Assembly: GCA_019454045.1 (NCBI GenBank)
Contig: SKCR01020746.1
Span: 37,392 to 101,391 of the forward strand
Length of the DNA stretch: 64,000 nt
DNA from: Zanthoxylum bungeanum
Lineage: Eukaryota > Streptophyta > Magnoliopsida > Sapindales > Rutaceae
Direction of reading: 5' to 3'
Position 1 is the stretch's first letter. Every line of letters begins with the position of its first letter. The position numbers and the translations under genes were made by a program. Below the pieces are notes generated by a model, which searched no databases, was not told the origin of the DNA, and worked only from the letters and a program-made list of their open reading frames with translations. Below, piece after piece: positions 29,858 to 41,086 of this stretch.

Positions 29858-30264
29858 ATCTCCCATTTGGCCTATAACCAATCACTCAAGTGTCCTATAC
29901 CTGAACTATGTACGAGTCGCTCAAACTTCTGCTGAGAAACAGCTTTCGTCAGCGGATTTGGAAGGTTATCATATGATGCGATTTATTCGATCATCACATC
30001 ACCACGATGTATGATCTTACGAATCAGATGTAATAGTTGAAGTACATACTTGGATCATTGATGAGACCGCGGTTCCTTAGCCTATGCTGTAGCCTAGCTC
30101 AGCTGCTAACGGAACTACACCTAATCTAATTAGGAATATTATAGATCCAAAATGCTTCTATTGCTGTCTCAGCTGCAGTAATATTCTGCTTTTGTTGTTT
30201 ATTCGACAACAGTATCTTGCTTGGAAGATTTCCAGCTCACTATTCTATTTTTCAAACTATATAG
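29858..30264 (-). pseudogene. Copia RNase H tail, minus strand, cut by another copia LTR
   Basis: Polypurine tract at 29858, then RNase H-like remains. On the minus strand, GCTGCAGTAATATTCTGC and ACAACAAAAGCAGAATATTA are the complement of the TEAEYIA(A)AE region (family position just after the S-W-K-S-K-Q-D motif). The copy stops at 30264 in CTATATAG, where LTR sequence begins. Confidence 0.65.
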
Positions 30265-32355
30265 TGTTGGAGTTTTTAAAGGTCCCAAGATCAAAACTCA
30301 AGCATGAATCATAAGTGAATACAACGACGGAAGTGCGGAATACTTACATCGAGCGGTTGAGCGACGATTTGGGCAACAAAAAATCAAATTCTGCACACTT
30401 TTGCAAAGCAGTGGGCTGCTGTGAATAGTGAATTTCGCCCATTGTCTTCAAGATTTGAAGCTCCAAGTTTCATCATTTGGCTTCCCGGCTCATGGGTATA
30501 CTTCCCTTATAACCCTTGGCATGATCCCGGAGTGTGCTAGCACTCTTGTTTTGCCACAAAACACACTTGCTTCCCCCATTTTCTTTTGTAAAATTCGGCA
30601 GTTCACTGCCTTTGAGAAAGATAAAATGGCGTGTGATAGAGAGAAGGAAGAAGAGGAGAGAGATGAGGGAAACTTGGGTGAAGTGTGCATTTCGTTTTTG
30701 GTGTTACTTTATACATCAAATGCACTTGAATTTCATTTGAAATTCATTTCACACACATTTGGGTTTAATTCCCAACCACACACATCACCTTTACACATCA
30801 AGATACATCACATCACTTTATTAATCCAATCAATTGTCACATCAATCAATCAATCCAATCAATTGTCACATCACTCAAAGTGACACGATTTGACGCTTGA
30901 TGTGACGCTAGATGCGACTAGCGACTTGACGCTTGATTTGACGTGCCGCACTCGAATTCCAAATACGAATACGCTCATAAATAATCTCGGGCTCGGGTTG
31001 CTAATTCCAAATTAACGAATTTTCTGTTGCGTCGTAATTAAATGATTACGCCTAGCGAAATCACTATTCACATCCCTAACGAATTAATTCTAAATTAATT
31101 CGTTCGCCCGAATTAAAATCTAATTTTAATTCCGCGTCGAAATCCAATTTCGTTTAATATATCAAATATATTAATTCCTCGATTAATTCCAAATTAATGT
31201 TTCTCTCTCTTTAATCGATATTTTATCCTAGATAAAATATCTACGCAATTAATCCCAGATTAATTTTCTCTCTCATCTAATTAATCCCAGATTAATATAA
31301 GTGCGAGTCATACATCATCGGTGAATCTTTGGGAAGTGACCCATGAGATCCCCGGATATGTTGGCACTCAAATCGGTCGTCGGACTATCCGAACACGTAA
31401 GTACAAAGTACTACGTTTTACCGATTTACAAGACAAGGTTGGCTTCTAGCAAAGCACCATGCCTACCCAATTCTCCGGAAATATCCTTACAGGAATAAGG
31501 ATCTATATCAAGCGTAGTATACCGTAGTATTGCGTATTTTTGTCCAGTATCGGATGATCACATGCAAGGTCGAGGGCTGGTAGAGTGTCTGCCCCGTACG
31601 AAGCATATATCGGATAACAAGCAACTAGTCTCTTTAAAATCGGATAATCATGACCAAGTCATATTATCCCGACGGTTGCAACCTTATATAGAGAACGAGT
31701 TCTGTATCCCTGTGTGATCATCAACTCCATATGACTGGAGTGACACTTCCGTCTTGACATCACACCCAACACACTACGATTCTCAATATACCCAATATTG
31801 CCGTGCACAGAACCGGTTAAAGCCCTGGACGACCGCAACCAAAGTATATTGATTGTCGCAAGTATTAGCGGTGCAAGTCTCAAGTTAAGACCAAATACAC
31901 CTACCCTGATTTCGAACTTCCATAGACACGTAGTCATACTACCAATGGAATTTCGAGGGGGTCTAATCCAGAGCGAAGCTGTTTCCCGTACCATCGGTGA
32001 AACACAACCTCCTATTACACTTGCATGAGTATCCAATACCCAAATATATGAGAACTATGCCGTTGTGCTCTCACAAACGCGCACAAGTGTAATACTAGTC
32101 TTTTACGCATTCATCAATGTCCAATCTCGATAATGCTCTGACTAGGGATGTTTAATGATTTATCCTTCATTGACTGATACTGTCTCATATCATTCTCCAT
32201 CCAGGAACAAATCATAGGGACATCTTATCATTTATATATCTAGGTGATCTAATCACAAATGATACGAGTGCAATCTCCTATGTTACATAGTTAATTTGTA
32301 CAACAACACCGTGATCTGTACAAATAGTGACGCTATGGGTCATAATTGTCCAACA
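30265..32355 (-). mobile_element. Copia 3' LTR (2.09 kb), minus strand
   Basis: Starts TGTTGGACAATTATGACCC at 32355 and ends CTCCAACA at 30265. It has the palindrome array (31000-31290) and TGACGCTTGA repeats (30880-30945). Same subtype as the solo LTR at 52284-54301 and the truncated LTR at 61156. An open frame on the minus strand (31659-32036) recurs in those LTRs but looks neutral. The left flank TATAG lies inside the RNase H remnant of another copia copy, so this element inserted into it. Confidence 0.8.
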
Positions 32356-34836
32356 ATCTCCCACTTGGCCTATAGCCAGTCACTCGAGTGTCTAACACCC
32401 GAACTATGTATGGTTGGCTCAAACTGCTGAGAAAATCTTTCGTCAGCGGATTTGCATGAATATCATCTTGATGCGATTTATTCGATCATCACATCGCCAC
32501 TATGAATGATCCGAACGAATCAGATGAACATGTAAGTATGTATCTGGATCGTTGATGAGACCATTAATTCTTTAGCCCTAATTAGATATGTATCGACCCA
32601 AATGACTTCTATTGCTGCCTCAGCTGCTGCAAGTAACCCGCATTTGTTGTTTATTCGGTAACAGTATCTTGCTTGGAAGATCTCCAGCTTACTGCATCGT
32701 TATTCAAACTGTATAGTACCGTTTGCGACTTCTAGTCGTCTTTATCGGTTATAGGAAACTTGCTACAGTGATCCCAGTCACTTCAAGTTCTCCTTCTCCA
32801 TAGACTAAGACAGCATCCTTAGTTCTCTAAGATACTAACAGATGTTTCTAACATCAATCCAGTGACTATCACTCGGATTAGCATGTTTGTGAATCCATAT
32901 GCTCAAAGCATATGATACATCAGGTCTTGTACATTTTTCAATGTACGGTTCCACGGAGAGTATTTCGAAAGCTAAGCTTTCACCGATATTTATTTTATGG
33001 GAATATCATTTCCAAGAAATGACATATTATCATTATTTTATAGGACAACCACTGTCAGTGCGCTCCCACTAACCCTCTTATTTACACAAGAATCATTTTA
33101 TTTTGAATTAAATCATACACCATTATGATTACATCAAAACGATAATTCTAAGAACTCATGCTCGCATCAGCAAGCATTATCCAAATGGATTTACCGTGGC
33201 AATAAGTAAAAGGTTGAATCGTAATCAACACAATGTTGATAACGATACCTTTCCGTTAAAAGCCTAGCTTTATACGTTGGTATGTTGCCATCCATGTACG
33301 TCTTCCTTGAAGACTTATAAAGTACCAATAGGCACAATGCCTTGTGGTACATCAACTAGTCTCCAAACTTGTTGGTATACATGGAATCCATTTTGAATTC
33401 ATGACACTTTGTCATAATAGGGAGTCGATACCTCGTATCACTTCCTTAGTTCTCGTGTATTCGAAGATTAATGGTATAGTTTCATCCTTGATGAACTATA
33501 TATGTTCCATTAAGATTCAGTGCCTTGAACAGTATTACTCCGATTTTCATCGAGTTATACTATCCTCTCACTTACCACTGCATATCGGTATTCCTCTTAG
33601 GAAAACCGCATGGTGAGCAACAAGCTAATTGTTCTCATGTGAGGTATATAAGTACAACACTTATGGTATCCCTAGGATGACCTACAATTGGCACTTATCA
33701 TATTTTGGGCTTTAGTATGGTATCATCCAAACATATGTCAAGCATACTCAAATGGTCAGGAATGAGAAACCCGGTTTCTTTTCGTTCATATCTAATATGA
33801 TATCTGTCAAACAGATTATTATGGAACCTTATTCAAAATAAGTTCTTGCACTGTTTAAAGCTTATCCATTGAAGGAAATGGTAGCTCAGGGCGACTCGTG
33901 ATTAACTTTATTTTGTCCAACAAAATTTTGGTTAATCCTTTTCGGACACACCGTCAAACTGACGTGTTCCGGGAGGAGTCCTCATTGAAAGATTACTATA
34001 CTCTTTCAAGTATACGAGAAACTTACTGTTTAAGTATTTTCATTACGGTTTTACCGTGACGGTTTAATACTTTAGCCGATCTGTTTGTCTATTTCGTGTC
34101 GAAACTATAAAAGTTTCCGATTTGTGGCTTCAAAAGAAACACATAACCATTACGCGATGCTACATCCGTATAGGTCACGTAATATTCATATCCACCTCTA
34201 GCCTAGCTAGACATGTGGCCACTTGCTTCACTATGAACTAGGGCTAACAAATCGGTGGCATTTTCACTTTTACCGAGTAAAGGTGTTTTAAGCACTTTGC
34301 TTAATAAACTAGATTCGTAGACTTTATTTGAATAGAATCAAAACAGTCCAAGTACCCACTCTTCGAAAGTGTGGATATACGAGTCTTGTTTGATTGTGTC
34401 CCAGACAACAATGCCACAATTAGTTTCTTAACTGATTAAATCAATTTGAGCTATTTGTTCGTCATTATATACATTTGAGATTTTATTTATATTCAAAATA
34501 TAAATTCTGTTATTCACATCTAATGTGTTTATCTCAATATCATCTTTATATAATAAAACACTTTAGTGTTATAGAATATAAAGGTACACCCGCAGCGGGT
34601 TATACATTGATATAAAGATAATATTCTAGTCAAACTAATTATATTATAACAGTTCCCTAATTTAAGTACATACCCGAGGGTAATTCCTAAAGTTATGTAT
34701 CTACGGTTAAAACAGCGACTATCGTCCCGTTTTCAATTCGCAGAGTAATCTCATCTGAAGTCAGTATCCTGCTTAAAGTAGATTCTGCACAACAGTACAT
34801 ATTTATGTATCACACTAAGTATTTAAAATCCAATTT
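32356..34836 (-). pseudogene. Copia pol remnant (RNase H, RT, integrase, protease edge), minus strand
   Basis: From right to left: decayed GAG-pre-integrase and integrase (34390-33900, with the CCACTCTTCGAAAGTGTGGA and GTTCCGGGAGGAGTCCTCAT blocks shared by all copies), RVT_2 start and body (33440-32900), RNase H (32820-32430) and the polypurine tract (32356-32370). At the reverse transcriptase catalytic box (about 33038) the reading is L-stop-N-N-D, so YVDD is lost. At 34836 the sequence stops inside the protease-proximal region (AAAATCCAATTT) and continues as LTR, so the 5' half of the element is missing. Confidence 0.7.
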
Positions 34837-36056
34837 GATGAAGTTCAAGACTTTTTCTTTGTTGTTGAAGCTTCCAAGCCTTTGAAATGAATTCCAAACT
34901 CATGGGTTAGTTTCCTTATCAACTCATTTGATCCCTTTGAGTGCTTGCTCACTTGGTTTTGCAACAAAACTCAAGAAGAAGGAGGAGAAAGTTCATGCCC
35001 ACTGCAGTGAAGGAAAGAGAGAAATTTTTGTGTTGTTGTGAATAGTAACCACACACACAAATTTCCAAAATTCATTTGTTAAATAGCCAAGTGGTATGTT
35101 GGTTTTGGTTAGAGTGAAATACAAGTAAACCAAGCCTTTCACTCAACCAAAAACTTGCCAATACCAACTTCCAGCATTAGTCTAACTTGATGATGTAAGT
35201 GAAGTGGGTCCCACCACTTATTAAATTCCAAATTTAAGTAGGCTAATCCAACACGCAACCTCGCTTGGGCTCGAGTTCGCTTAATTCTGAATTAAACAAA
35301 TTTACCATTACGACTTAATTAAATCCAATTTAATTAAATAATCATGCCTCGTAATATTATTATATAAGTCGCTTACGAATTAATACTAAGTTAATTTGTT
35401 CGCTTGAATTAAAATCCAATTTTAATTCCGCTTTGAAATCCGATTTCATTTAATATATCTAATATATTATTTTAGCCCAATTAAACAAATTAAATAGTAA
35501 AATCTAATTTCACCATTAAATTTATTTTGCCGATTAATTCCAAATTAATCGCGTTCTCTCTTCTCGACGAATTTAATCCCAGATAAATTCTTGACGCAAT
35601 TAATCCAGATTAATTTTTTCTCTGATAATTAATCCCAGATTAATTCTTGTTGTGATTAATCCCAGATTAATTTTCCCTCTCTCTCATAATTATTCCCAGA
35701 TTAACTATGTTCGAATCAAATCTCATCGGTGAATATTCGAGAAGCGACCCAATAGATCTTTGGATATGTTGGCAGTAAATATGGTCATCGGACTATCCGA
35801 ATACGTGCGTACCCGGTACCACATTCATACCGATTTACAAGACATGGTTGGCTTCTAACAAAGTACCATGCCTACCCAATTCTCCAGAAATATTCATTTC
35901 AGGAATATATAATCTTTGTCAGATGTAGCATATATAGGATTGCGTATTATGATCTAGTATCGGATGTCACATGCTAAGCCTGCGGCTGGAATTGTGCCCA
36001 TACGAAGCACGTATCAGATCTCTCGTAACTAGTCTATATAATCGAACAATCCATGA
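34837..36056 (-). mobile_element. Copia LTR fragment without ends, minus strand
   Basis: Aligns with 27996-29170 (GATGAAGTTYAAGACTTTTT at the left, TCTCGTAACTAGTCTATATA at the right). Both LTR ends are missing. Includes the palindrome array (35275-35700). It is fused on the left to a different copia internal region and on the right to a short gypsy LTR piece. Confidence 0.75.
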
Positions 36057-36097
36057 TTATTTGGGACCTCGTATGCCCGATTGAATGTATTTCACTA
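36057..36097 (-). repeat. Filler: 35-40 bp of gypsy LTR repeat at a copia-copia junction
   Basis: TTGGGACCTCGTATGCCCGA and the following TTGAATGTATTTCAC match the gypsy 240-bp LTR repeat (24570-24610 and 24811-24850). It sits between an LTR fragment and integrase sequence of copia, as expected for filler DNA captured during break repair. Confidence 0.7.
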
Positions 36098-37026
36098 AAT
36101 TAGTCTGTTTTTCTATTTCGTGTCGAAACTCTTTGAATTTCTCAAATGTTTCCGACATGTGTCTCAATAGATACACTTAACCATAACACGATGCATCATT
36201 CGTAAAGGTTACGAAGTATTCATATCCACCTCTAACCTGGCTAGATATAGGCCCAGAAACATCACTTGAACAAAGGCAAATAGTTCGGTGGCACGTTCAC
36301 CTTTACCGCTAAAAGGTGTTTTAAGCATTTTACCTAATAAACAAGATTCACAGACGTCATATGAATTTGGATCAAACCATCCAAGTACCCACTCTTCGAA
36401 AGTGTGGATATGCGAGGCTTATTAATGTGTCCCAGACGATAATGCCACATATAAGTTTCATCTTTCTTACTTAGTTTAAGCATTTTGTTTGTTACATTAT
36501 ATGTTTGAGATTGATTTATATTCAAAAGATAAAGACCATTATTCACATCAGTACTGCATATCTCTATATCATTTTTATACATATAACACACAATGTTTCT
36601 AAATACAAAAGTATGCCCACATTGGGAGAAGAAATATACAGATATAATATTCCTCGTCAAACTAGGAACATAAAAATAGTCTGAAAGATTAAGTACATGC
36701 CCCGAGGGTAGTTCCAAAATATAAGTCCCAAATGCTAAAATGGTGACTCGAGTCCCATTTCCAACGCGTAGATCAATCTCCCCCGAGGCCAGTCTTCTGC
36801 TAATCTGTAGATTCTGCACATCAGTACATATATGTGTACCATAACTAGAATCAAAAATCCAATTTTTAAAACTAGAAGTAGCTATGTTTATTTCTATAAA
36901 AAAATATACATGAAGCCAATGTTTTGCCCGCTTTGATTTCCTTCCTGTGCGCTTTGTACTCACGGCAGTCACGCTTCCAATGACCCCGTTTGCCACACTG
37001 CAGGCATACATCTTGGGATTTTTCAT
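36098..37026 (-). pseudogene. Copia protease, GAG-pre-integrase and integrase start, longest copia frame
   Basis: A 230-codon open frame (36334-37026) covers the protease. Its catalytic region reads WIFDSSYGTHIC, where the family has WI.D(T/S)GASSHIC, so the Asp is kept but the Gly is replaced and the triad is not functional. It is followed by DLRVGNGTRV, YVPSLTRNIISV and the GAG-pre-integrase motif MWHYRLGHINKPRI. Beyond the frame end, 36098-36333 reads RATELFAFVQ and DTCRKHLRNSKSF, the decayed start of integrase including the D-V-CGP region. Integrase is cut at 36098 by the filler and LTR fragment. It directly follows the zinc knuckle and gag, in normal order. This copy is less decayed than the others. 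Confidence 0.8.
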
Positions 37027-37147
37027 TTGCCTTCCTAGAAGACTTTGACGATTTGGCCTTGCCCTTCTTCTTCTTCTTCTTTACAACCTCCAGTCGCCTT
37101 GGGCCAAGCCCTCGGAGACTGAGATGTTCACACTTTTTACCCTTCAT
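36872..37147 (-). pseudogene. Copia nucleocapsid zinc knuckle
   Basis: Minus-strand frame with a lysine-rich stretch (KKKKKKGKAKSS) followed by CLQCGKRGHWKRDC, an intact CX2CX4HX4C knuckle that binds element RNA. The frame overlaps the protease frame in another phase, so a frameshift lies near 36960. Gag is upstream at 37150-37765. Confidence 0.8.
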
Positions 37148-37149
37148 TA

Positions 37150-37765
37150 GCTATTTCTCTGCTTCTTTAAGCATAGCCATCAACTTTCCAAGAGTTTCTT
37201 CGTGGTTCAACATGTTGTAGTTCATGATGAACCCGCTCCACCTGTCAGGAAAAGACTGTAAGATCAAATCTATTGAAGTCTCAGCCTCGAAGACTATGCC
37301 TAGCTATCCTAGTTGTTCGATGTCAGCAATCATTTGTGGCACATTGTGCTCAACAGATGTACCCTCTGACATGCGAGCGCGAAAGAGCTTCTTCTGTAAT
37401 TCTTACTTCTGTGATCTAAGGTTAGATCGGTGAAGGTCCTTCAATTTCAACATCATACTATAGAGATCCATTCCCTTATTCTGACACCGAAATTGAGGGG
37501 TCATCGCAGCGAGCATGATGGATTGAGCAGTTGAGTTGTCATCGCTATGAGTTTTGCAAAACTCAATCTCAAGCAGCTGCTCATTTCTGGGTTTAAGCCC
37601 AAGAGGTCTCTCTATGGTGTAGAGTACCTTCTCGACCCTTAGGATAATCGTGAGGTTCATATCCCAGTCTAGAAAGTTTGAACCAATAAAGACATTTTTG
37701 CCCATGATGATGTCCCTAACATTCAACTTTCCGACCATCTTAATTGCAATAGTCAAACTATTCAA
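37150..37765 (-). pseudogene. Copia gag body, most complete copy
   Basis: The open frame 37403-37765 reads GKNVFIGSNFLDWDMNLTII, the family opening (L.G.NF.DW..N..I.L), then FCKTHSDDNSTAQSIMLAAM and MLKLKDLHRSNLRSQK. After a stop near 37402 it continues (37150-37400) with KLFRARMSEG, TSVEHNV and FPDRWSGFIMNYN-type gag sequence ending in a KLMAMLKEAEK segment. This second part is the ~190 bp that is absent from the three other gag remnants in the window. Start and initiation context are not preserved with confidence. Gag forms the capsid of the retrotransposon particle; this one is broken by at least one stop and a frameshift. Confidence 0.75.
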
Positions 37766-37779
37766 TTAACGATGTATAG

Positions 37780-38709
37780 GTACAGTCTAACTGTTACAAG
37801 AAAAATAAAATATTAGTCCAACTAATACATATAAATAATTGATGAAATAATTTGAAAGCTCATAATGCCAAGTATTTGAACGAAATTGCAAATTCATATT
37901 GGCCTCCCACTATTTTTTGGCGAGCCTCTAATCCTCTGTTGAGTACACGAGAAACCTATTTTCCTAACGGGCTAGTATCCCGTTAAATAACACATAACTT
38001 TGACTTTGGCCAATAAGTTATATGATATCTAACTAGGTAGATCTCTAAGATCAATTGGATCTCATACAATTCATAGATCTGGTAGGTGGACCTCCAAGTC
38101 TGAAACATATATACAATATATATGCCAACATATCCAATATATTTTCCTAAACTTTTCTTCTGAATCAACTAAGCCTTGGCTTTGGCTCAACAAGCTTAAT
38201 GATTTCAGTTAAACGAGACCCATTGACTTTGGAAAGCTTCGTAATCGATGTCGATGAACAAGAAGTGATCTTGACTTTGGCCAACAAATCACAACTTGGC
38301 CAGGACATACGATATGGAACAAAGCCTTCATGATTCTAACAAATCTGCGATGGAAAAAGGTATTGACTTTGGCCAACAAACCAATGTCAATCTTGGATCT
38401 TGAGAATGAATCACTGAATGGAAGGCAAACGCTTAATATTTGTTGAGGGTTTTTCGCGTAATTGGCAACCAATTAATTATCTTTGATTAGGTCTCATCAT
38501 ACACCCTTAAGCATGAATTCTAAAACATAATAAGATGCAATAAATAAATTAATAATGATATACCGATGGATATCTCATAAATTATTGCTAGAACAAATCA
38601 CTTCATTTCCTCTCCCCGGCTTGCACTATTCTAACTTCTACCCAATTACATAATACAATAAAGAAACCTCATTTACATTGAGGGGAATTGGAGAGAAGAG
38701 AATTGTTAG
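37780..38709 (-). other. Copia leader, shortened, minus strand
   Basis: Holds the four TTGGCCAAAGTCAA-type motifs (37997-38382), the AAAAACCCTC block (38444-38454) and GAGAAGAGAAT (38693). It then jumps directly to LTR sequence at 38710, lacking the ~1.3 kb and primer site that other leaders have. No gene. Confidence 0.7.
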
Positions 38710-41086
38710 TGTTCCTAGAACATGCCAATGATCTATTAAGCAAGAATATGTGTGAATGAGATCATTAAAAGGTGCGGAATGACTTACAATGATCGAATTT
38801 GAACTTCAAAATTTTGTGTTCTGTTCTTTAAAGCTCCAAGCTTTGTTTGTTGATTCCAACTCTAGGATGAGTTTCCTTATCACCTTTGTTAACTCATTTA
38901 GTGCTAGCTTTGTTTGATTTTAAAACAAAATCAAAGAGAAATGGATAGGAGGTTCACGCCTAAACTAGGGTTCTTGGGAGTGTTTGGCTTGTGTGACTTG
39001 TGTTGGAAGAAGAGAATTAGATTTGGTAAAGGGTTTTACCCTTTTCACCCAAACTTGGTAGTTGGGTCTTGGTTTTCCAAAAACCAAAACCATATGGTTG
39101 AAAAACAAGTGGTTTTGGCATAAATGCCAACCACTCTCTCGACCACCACTTCACACATGTTTAGTGGGCCCCACCTCTTTGAATTCAAAATTCAAAAGGT
39201 CTCTATAAATATTTGCCGCGACTTTGATCCATTTAATCTGACTAAATGAATTTTCGTCGTTAAATAATTAAATCTAATTTAATTAAATAACGATGCCTCG
39301 CAAATCAATTACGAATGCCGTTTACGAATTAATTCTAAATTAATCTGTTCGCTCGTATTAAAGTCTGACTTTAAATTCGTATTGAAATCTAATTCCAATT
39401 AACATATCTGATATATTAATTTTAGCCAATATAAATAAATTAAATAGAAAAAGTCCAATTTAACTATTAAATTTATTTTACCGATTAATTTCAAATTAAT
39501 CGTATTCTCTCTCTTCCGAACATATTTAATCCCAGATTAAATAATACCTCAATTAATCCCAAATTAATTTTCTCTCTCTTAATTAATCCTAGGTTAATTC
39601 TACTAATCGAGTCAACTGTCATCGGTGAATCTTTAGGAAGCGACCCAAGAGACCCCTGGATATGTTGGTAGTAAATTCGATTATCGGACTATCTAATTAA
39701 ATACGTACCTCGTACCACATGCTTACCGATTTACAGGACATGGTTGGCTTCTAGCAACGCACCGTGCCTACCGAATTCTCTAGAAAAATTCTTTAAGGAA
39801 TATATAATCTTTTTCCAGGCATAGTATACGTAGTATTTCTTATTGTGATCCAGTATCGGATGTCACTTGTTAGGTCTGGGGCTGGAGTAGTGTCTGCCTC
39901 TTACGAAGCATATATCGGATCACAAGCAACTAGTCTCTTTAATCGGATAATCATGACGTTGTCACATTATCCTGAAGGTTGTAACATATTAGAGTACCAG
40001 TTCTGTATCCCTGCGTGATCATCATCTTCATTTAACTGAAGTGATACTACCATCTTGACATCACACCCAATACTCTATAATTCTCAATAAGCCCAGAAGA
40101 GACATACACAGAACCTGTTAAAGTCCCGAACGACCAAAACTAAAGCGTAATGATTGTCGCAAGTATTAGCGATGCAAGTCTCAGGTTAAGAACAAATACA
40201 CCTACCCTGAATCAGATTCCCATAGAAATATAGTCATACTACAAATGGGATTCCGAGGGGTCTATCCGAAGCGAAGATGTTTGGTAAACATATGATTCAG
40301 ATGTCACATGCAAGGTTTAGGGCTGGAGTAGTGTATGCCCTATACGAAGCATATATCGGATCACAAGCAACTAGTCTCTTTAATCGGATAATCATGACAT
40401 TGTCAGAATATCCCGATGGTTGCAAAATATTAGAGTACCAGTTCTGTATCCCTGTGTGATCATCATCTTCATATGACTGAAGTGATACTTCCATCTTGAC
40501 ATCACACCCAATACTCTACGATTCTCAATAAGCTCATAAGAGGCGTACACATAACCTGTTAAAGTCCCGGATGACTAAAACTAAAGCGTAATGATTGTCG
40601 CAAGTATTAGCGATGCAAGTCTCATGTTAAGACCAAATACACCTACCCTGAATTGAATTCCCATAGACACATTGTCATTCAACCAATGGGATTTTGTGGG
40701 GTCTATCCGGAGCTAAGCTGTTCCCGTACTATCGGTAAAAACAACCTTCTATCACACTTGCATAAGTATCCAATACTTAAATATATGAGAACTATGTCGT
40801 TATGCTCCCACAACACGCACAAGTGCAATACTTGTATATTCCACATTATCGATGTACAATCTCAATAATACTACGACTAGGGATATTTAATGATTAAACC
40901 TTAGTGGATTGATACTGTCTCATATCTTATAATCTGGAACTAATCATAAGGACTTTTATCTTTTATATATTCAAGTAATCTAATTACAAATGATAAAAGA
41001 GCATTTTCCTTGGTCACATAGTTTATTTTTACAACAACATCATGTTCTGTATAAATAGTGATGCTATGGGTCATAATTGTCCAACA
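38710..41086 (-). mobile_element. Copia LTR (2.38 kb) with internal duplication, minus strand
   Basis: Minus start TGTTGGACAATTATGACCC at 41086, end GGAACA at 38710. It is longer than its relatives because a block of about 400 bp is present twice: 39850-40280 and 40296-40710, both running from the GGATGTCAC..GGGCTGGAGTAGTGT block to CAATGGGATTYYGWGGGGTC. It serves as 3' LTR of the internal region at 41087-46988 and as 5' LTR of the gag-bearing region to its left. Confidence 0.8.
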
